This document shows, one piece after another, positions 3,968-6,781 of a stretch of DNA of 6,781 bases; the first letter of the stretch is position 1; each line of letters begins with the position of its first letter. A model generated the notes under the pieces. The model worked only from the letters and a program-made list of their open reading frames with translations, searched no databases and was not told the origin of the DNA. This DNA is from Bacteroidales bacterium (lineage in GTDB: Bacteria > Bacteroidota > Bacteroidia > Bacteroidales > UBA3663), in NCBI GenBank assembly GCA_004557315.1, contig SFEH01000111.1:1-6781 (forward strand), written 5' to 3'. Made by a program: the position numbers and the translations under genes.

Positions 3968-6577
3968 TCAAAACTGCAGGCTTCCTCCGACCATGATTGC
4001 ACGCGGACGCAATTCATATAGGACCTCCATGCTCGACAGGTTGCCATAAGAAGTATATAGGTACTGGCAGTTGTTGAAAATATTGTTGACCAATCCGAAC
4101 AATCTCCACTTTTTGTAAGTATATGAGATTTCGGCATTCGAAAGCACGTTATGCTGGAAGTCTTCTTCTCCCGACGATTGCATGAACCAGTCTCCCGATA
4201 GTTTGATGACCATGCGTCGCATAGGACGAAGGTTGACATCAAGCGACTGAGACACCTCACGGAAATGGTTGTCATTGTCAGAAGTATTGATGCCTATCTG
4301 TGAATATCTTGGCGAGTATGTTATACTCAAGAACCTTGACAAGACAGCCGACATTCTTGACTCAAAAAACATTGAGACACTCTCGTATTTGCGAAGTACG
4401 TCGTTCTGCTCAATCTGGCGTTTGTTCTTTGACAGCATTCCTCTCAGCTGCACTTTGCCATTGATGGCATCTATGCCTTTGTTGATCCAGAATTCAGCTG
4501 CATAGGTGTCTGATTTCTGCTCTCTCGGCACATAACTATAAACCACGAGGTCGTCAAGAATATTCTGGCTCAATCCCCAACGACTGTCCCTTCCAGAATA
4601 TGATAGACTTATGTTGCCGAACAATGAGTGAGAATAATCGTCAAGCTTAATAGACACTTTCCCCATATTTCGCTTGCTGCCTCTCAAGTCCCAGTAGCTT
4701 CCCCTCAGCACGCGGTAACTTCTCATCACAGGCGAACCCACATAGTCTGCCATCTTTGCCTCCGTGCTGCCACCGCCATAGGAGCCAATAATGCTGAAAT
4801 AATGGTTCAACCTCTGCTCAACTCTGATATTTGGGGAGCAATAAACGTGGCTGTCCTGGTTTCCTGCTGACTTAAAATAATACAGATAGTCGATGGGTAG
4901 ATCGACCCTGATCTTTGTAAAGTTATTATCCCAAGTGGCAGTGAGATGCATCATCGCTTTTGCATATCCTGTAGTTATGTCATTGTCTCCAACCTCTGAA
5001 AGCTCGTCAACGTACATTCCAGAAGTGAGATGAGTCAGCATACCCTGCGAAGACACTGCCAATCCTGTCTGGCTGGAAACGAGCACTTCACCAAACTTTA
5101 TGCCATAAGACAATAGAGCATCGGCATAGAACGACTTCTTTCTGATTTTTTGCATCAGCGAACTATAGCCTCGGTCTTTTGTGTATTCGACAATCATATT
5201 TTCGGGATGAGAATTGAAATCAATAGAGGAAGAAACGCCAATGATATGCTTACCCAAAGGCTTGACATACTGGAGCTTATTCGATAGCATTACCTTGTTG
5301 TTGGTTACTTTCTGGTCATTGCCATTGTCGCCAGTAAATGTCAGGTCAAAAGTATTCCACCCTGCCTCAAGGATAATATCGTCCTTGAGATATTTTTTCT
5401 TGCCATTGTTCTCGACCGAAAGCTGTGCAGACAGCTTTCGCTCAAGGGTTCGTCCATCTTCATGGTTTTCGCGACATTGTACAGAATCTGCGAAATAGAT
5501 TTTTTCAACCTGAATGGCCTTATTATCAAGATGCTGATCTGTATATGTTGTCTGTAATCTGACCTGAGACTCTTCCGAAAGACGCCACAGCTGGCTGTTG
5601 TTCATAATATGCGTCTGGTTGAAGAGTGAGTTTTTCTGTTCAATGGCGGGAGCATATTGTGGAGCCGTTTCAAGCATCCTGTCGGTTGCATCCACCTGTG
5701 CGCTGCTCATCCGTGTCGAACTGCCAGTCATCACTTCGTTCTCAAGAGCGATATCATTTCCAGAGTTATTGCTTTTGACGGTATTCATCATCTGGTATTG
5801 TGCCTTGAAGGCTGAGATGAACGAAGTCGCATCCCAAAGGACATCGCCTTCCGACGATGCTCCGCCATATACCTCACCCCTGCCAATGAGCTTCATCTTC
5901 GACGTCTCTTTCAGGTTGAGGTTGACAGCCGTGCCTGTTCCCATCAACATATCCTCCACGGCTTTGACGCGCTGGTGATTCTCGATGACTTCGACTGATG
6001 CAATGTCATCGTGCGAGAGGTTACGGGTAGCAATGCCATACCTCTTGCCAAGCAGATCCATACCTTCGATGTAAAAGTCAGTCACACTCTTGCCATTGTA
6101 TGATATTCTTCCAGAGGGTGAGACCTCAAAACCTGGCATATTCGACAGCACATCGCCAATGCTCTGGTCTTCCATTCGGGCATAGGTTGAGACAAAGAAT
6201 TTGGTAGTATCATTCGAATGCACGAACTTGCGAGCCTTCACTGCCACATCCTTAAGCTGGAATGCTTCTTCTTTCATCATGATCTGATAATCATGACCAG
6301 GAGTAGGATTGATAAAAGTCTGTGTTGCATATCCAAGACAGCTGACTGTCAGCATTGCACTGTCTGGCCTTTCCTTTGGGGCTGGGAATGAGAACACTCC
6401 GTTTTCATCGGTAATGCCAAAAGCAAGCACTATGCCTTGATTCGACTTATAGGATATGGTCACGGCATCAAGCGCGGCCAACGTATTGCCATCGACAACC
6501 TTGCCACGGAACACCTCCTGTGCTTCTGCCTCTATTATCACAATAAGGCAGAATAATACAGCCATCAGACGTATCAT
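3968..6577 (-). CDS. TonB-receptor-like outer-membrane beta-barrel protein with carboxypeptidase-regulatory-like domain
   Basis: This intact 869-residue protein is predicted to lie in the outer membrane. Residues 1-20 form a signal peptide (hydrophobic core, then AEAQ near the cleavage site). Residues about 22-105 resemble the carboxypeptidase-regulatory-like domain (FRGKVVDGNTLAALDAV, GITDENGVFSF, VSCLGYATQTF). Residues about 110-230 resemble a receptor plug (SIGDVLSNMPGFEV, GRISYNGKSVTDFYIEGMDL, ASVEVIENHQ). The rest is beta-barrel-like sequence. The end, LRPRAIMVGGSLQF with a terminal Phe, is the normal ending of such barrels, so the gene is complete. The sequence resembles OMP_b-brl_3-type receptors, often linked to GLPGLI genes, more than SusC; no SusD-like gene follows. 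The substrate cannot be inferred. The start is 12 bp after the upstream stop, so the two genes are probably co-transcribed from a promoter outside the window. Confidence 0.9.
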   Translation of the reverse strand: MIRLMAVLFCLIVIIEAEAQEVFRGKVVDGNTLAALDAVTISYKSNQGIVLAFGITDENGVFSFPAPKERPDSAMLTVSCLGYATQTFINPTPGHDYQIMMKEEAFQLKDVAVKARKFVHSNDTTKFFVSTYARMEDQSIGDVLSNMPGFEVSPSGRISYNGKSVTDFYIEGMDLLGKRYGIATRNLSHDDIASVEVIENHQRVKAVEDMLMGTGTAVNLNLKETSKMKLIGRGEVYGGASSEGDVLWDATSFISAFKAQYQMMNTVKSNNSGNDIALENEVMTGSSTRMSSAQVDATDRMLETAPQYAPAIEQKNSLFNQTHIMNNSQLWRLSEESQVRLQTTYTDQHLDNKAIQVEKIYFADSVQCRENHEDGRTLERKLSAQLSVENNGKKKYLKDDIILEAGWNTFDLTFTGDNGNDQKVTNNKVMLSNKLQYVKPLGKHIIGVSSSIDFNSHPENMIVEYTKDRGYSSLMQKIRKKSFYADALLSYGIKFGEVLVSSQTGLAVSSQGMLTHLTSGMYVDELSEVGDNDITTGYAKAMMHLTATWDNNFTKIRVDLPIDYLYYFKSAGNQDSHVYCSPNIRVEQRLNHYFSIIGSYGGGSTEAKMADYVGSPVMRSYRVLRGSYWDLRGSKRNMGKVSIKLDDYSHSLFGNISLSYSGRDSRWGLSQNILDDLVVYSYVPREQKSDTYAAEFWINKGIDAINGKVQLRGMLSKNKRQIEQNDVLRKYESVSMFFESRMSAVLSRFLSITYSPRYSQIGINTSDNDNHFREVSQSLDVNLRPMRRMVIKLSGDWFMQSSGEEDFQHNVLSNAEISYTYKKWRLFGLVNNIFNNCQYLYTSYGNLSSMEVLYELRPRAIMVGGSLQF

Positions 6578-6589
6578 TGTTCAGGCTAT

Positions 6590-6781
6590 TTATTCATTCA
6601 TAAACTCAGCATCCCTTTCAAGGGGATCTACCTTCAAGTCACTGACGTATATTTGAGAATTGTCTGTGCCGTAAACCAGGTCGGTATATTTAATCAAATT
6701 GATCATGAATTTGTGAAGCTCCGTAAACAGATGCTTCTTTGTCACGGTCTCCGTCTTGAATTTGATCTTCAAGATCTGGGC
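6590..6781 (-). CDS. C-terminal fragment of an upstream gene, possibly GLPGLI family; starts outside the window
   Basis: The last 63 codons of a minus-strand gene are present, ending at TAA 6590-6592. The fragment reads TETVTKKHLFTELHKFMINL, then YTDLVYGTDNSQIYVSDL, and ends KVDPLERDAEFMNE. The frame is open to the right edge, so the real start lies outside; internal start codons here should not be used. GLPGLI-family proteins of Bacteroidetes are frequently encoded just before a receptor like the one that follows, and often finish with a short NPxE/PLE-type ending. That fits PLERD here, but the diagnostic GLPGLI motif would be outside the window, so the family is a guess from context. The 12-bp gap to the receptor gene suggests an operon. 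Confidence 0.6.
   Translation of the reverse strand, partial: AQILKIKFKTETVTKKHLFTELHKFMINLIKYTDLVYGTDNSQIYVSDLKVDPLERDAEFMNE

Noticed and set aside
3967..4275. Upstream half of a minus-strand open frame running 3613-4275
   Set aside because: This half is the receptor gene read in another frame; only the part left of 3967 carries recognisable sequence.
5598..5978. 126-codon plus-strand open frame opposite the receptor gene
   Set aside because: It lies entirely antisense to well-supported receptor coding sequence and shows no recognisable motif.
1..6781. CRISPR array, tRNA or rRNA genes
   Set aside because: No regularly spaced short repeats and no tRNA- or rRNA-like conserved segments were seen on either strand.

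Overview
The window looks like chromosomal DNA from a Bacteroidales bacterium, most likely Prevotella or a close relative (inference). The reasons are two copies of the Bacteroidetes -7 promoter element TAnnTTTG, A-rich leaders without Shine-Dalgarno sites, a Bacteroidetes-type outer-membrane beta-barrel receptor with an N-terminal carboxypeptidase-regulatory-like domain, a DUF1703 (AAA/PD-(D/E)XK) gene remnant and a short lipoprotein of a Bacteroidales type.

Right to left, following transcription, since nearly everything is on the minus strand: (a) 6590-6781 is the 3' end of an unidentified gene, possibly GLPGLI-type. It sits 12 bp upstream of (b) 3968-6577, an intact 869-residue TonB-receptor-like outer-membrane beta-barrel protein. 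(c) 2349-3966 is a zone of gene debris. It holds a 76-bp fragment of a lipoprotein 3' end, fused to the C-terminal remnant of a second beta-barrel protein that carries a premature stop. A plus-strand DUF1703 pseudogene has lost its ATPase part, has an in-frame TAA and has a large internal deletion. A small lipoprotein gene has its own promoter and an apparent frameshift near its 3' end. The lipoprotein's 3' end and the fragment beside the receptor gene are direct repeats of each other (71 of 76 bases identical). (d) 1-2286 is a riboflavin operon: promoter, FMN riboswitch, a leader hairpin, then ribD, ribE and the start of ribB (or a ribBA fusion), tightly spaced.

RibD (deaminase/reductase) and RibB (3,4-dihydroxy-2-butanone-4-phosphate synthase) supply the two branches that lead to 6,7-dimethyl-8-ribityllumazine, and RibE makes riboflavin from it. 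The riboswitch would reduce expression when FMN is plentiful. Lumazine synthase (ribH) is not in the window.

I see no intact novel system here. The least ordinary part is the debris between the receptor gene and the riboflavin operon, where a duplicated lipoprotein tail records a rearrangement. Family assignments come from recalled motifs, with no database search.
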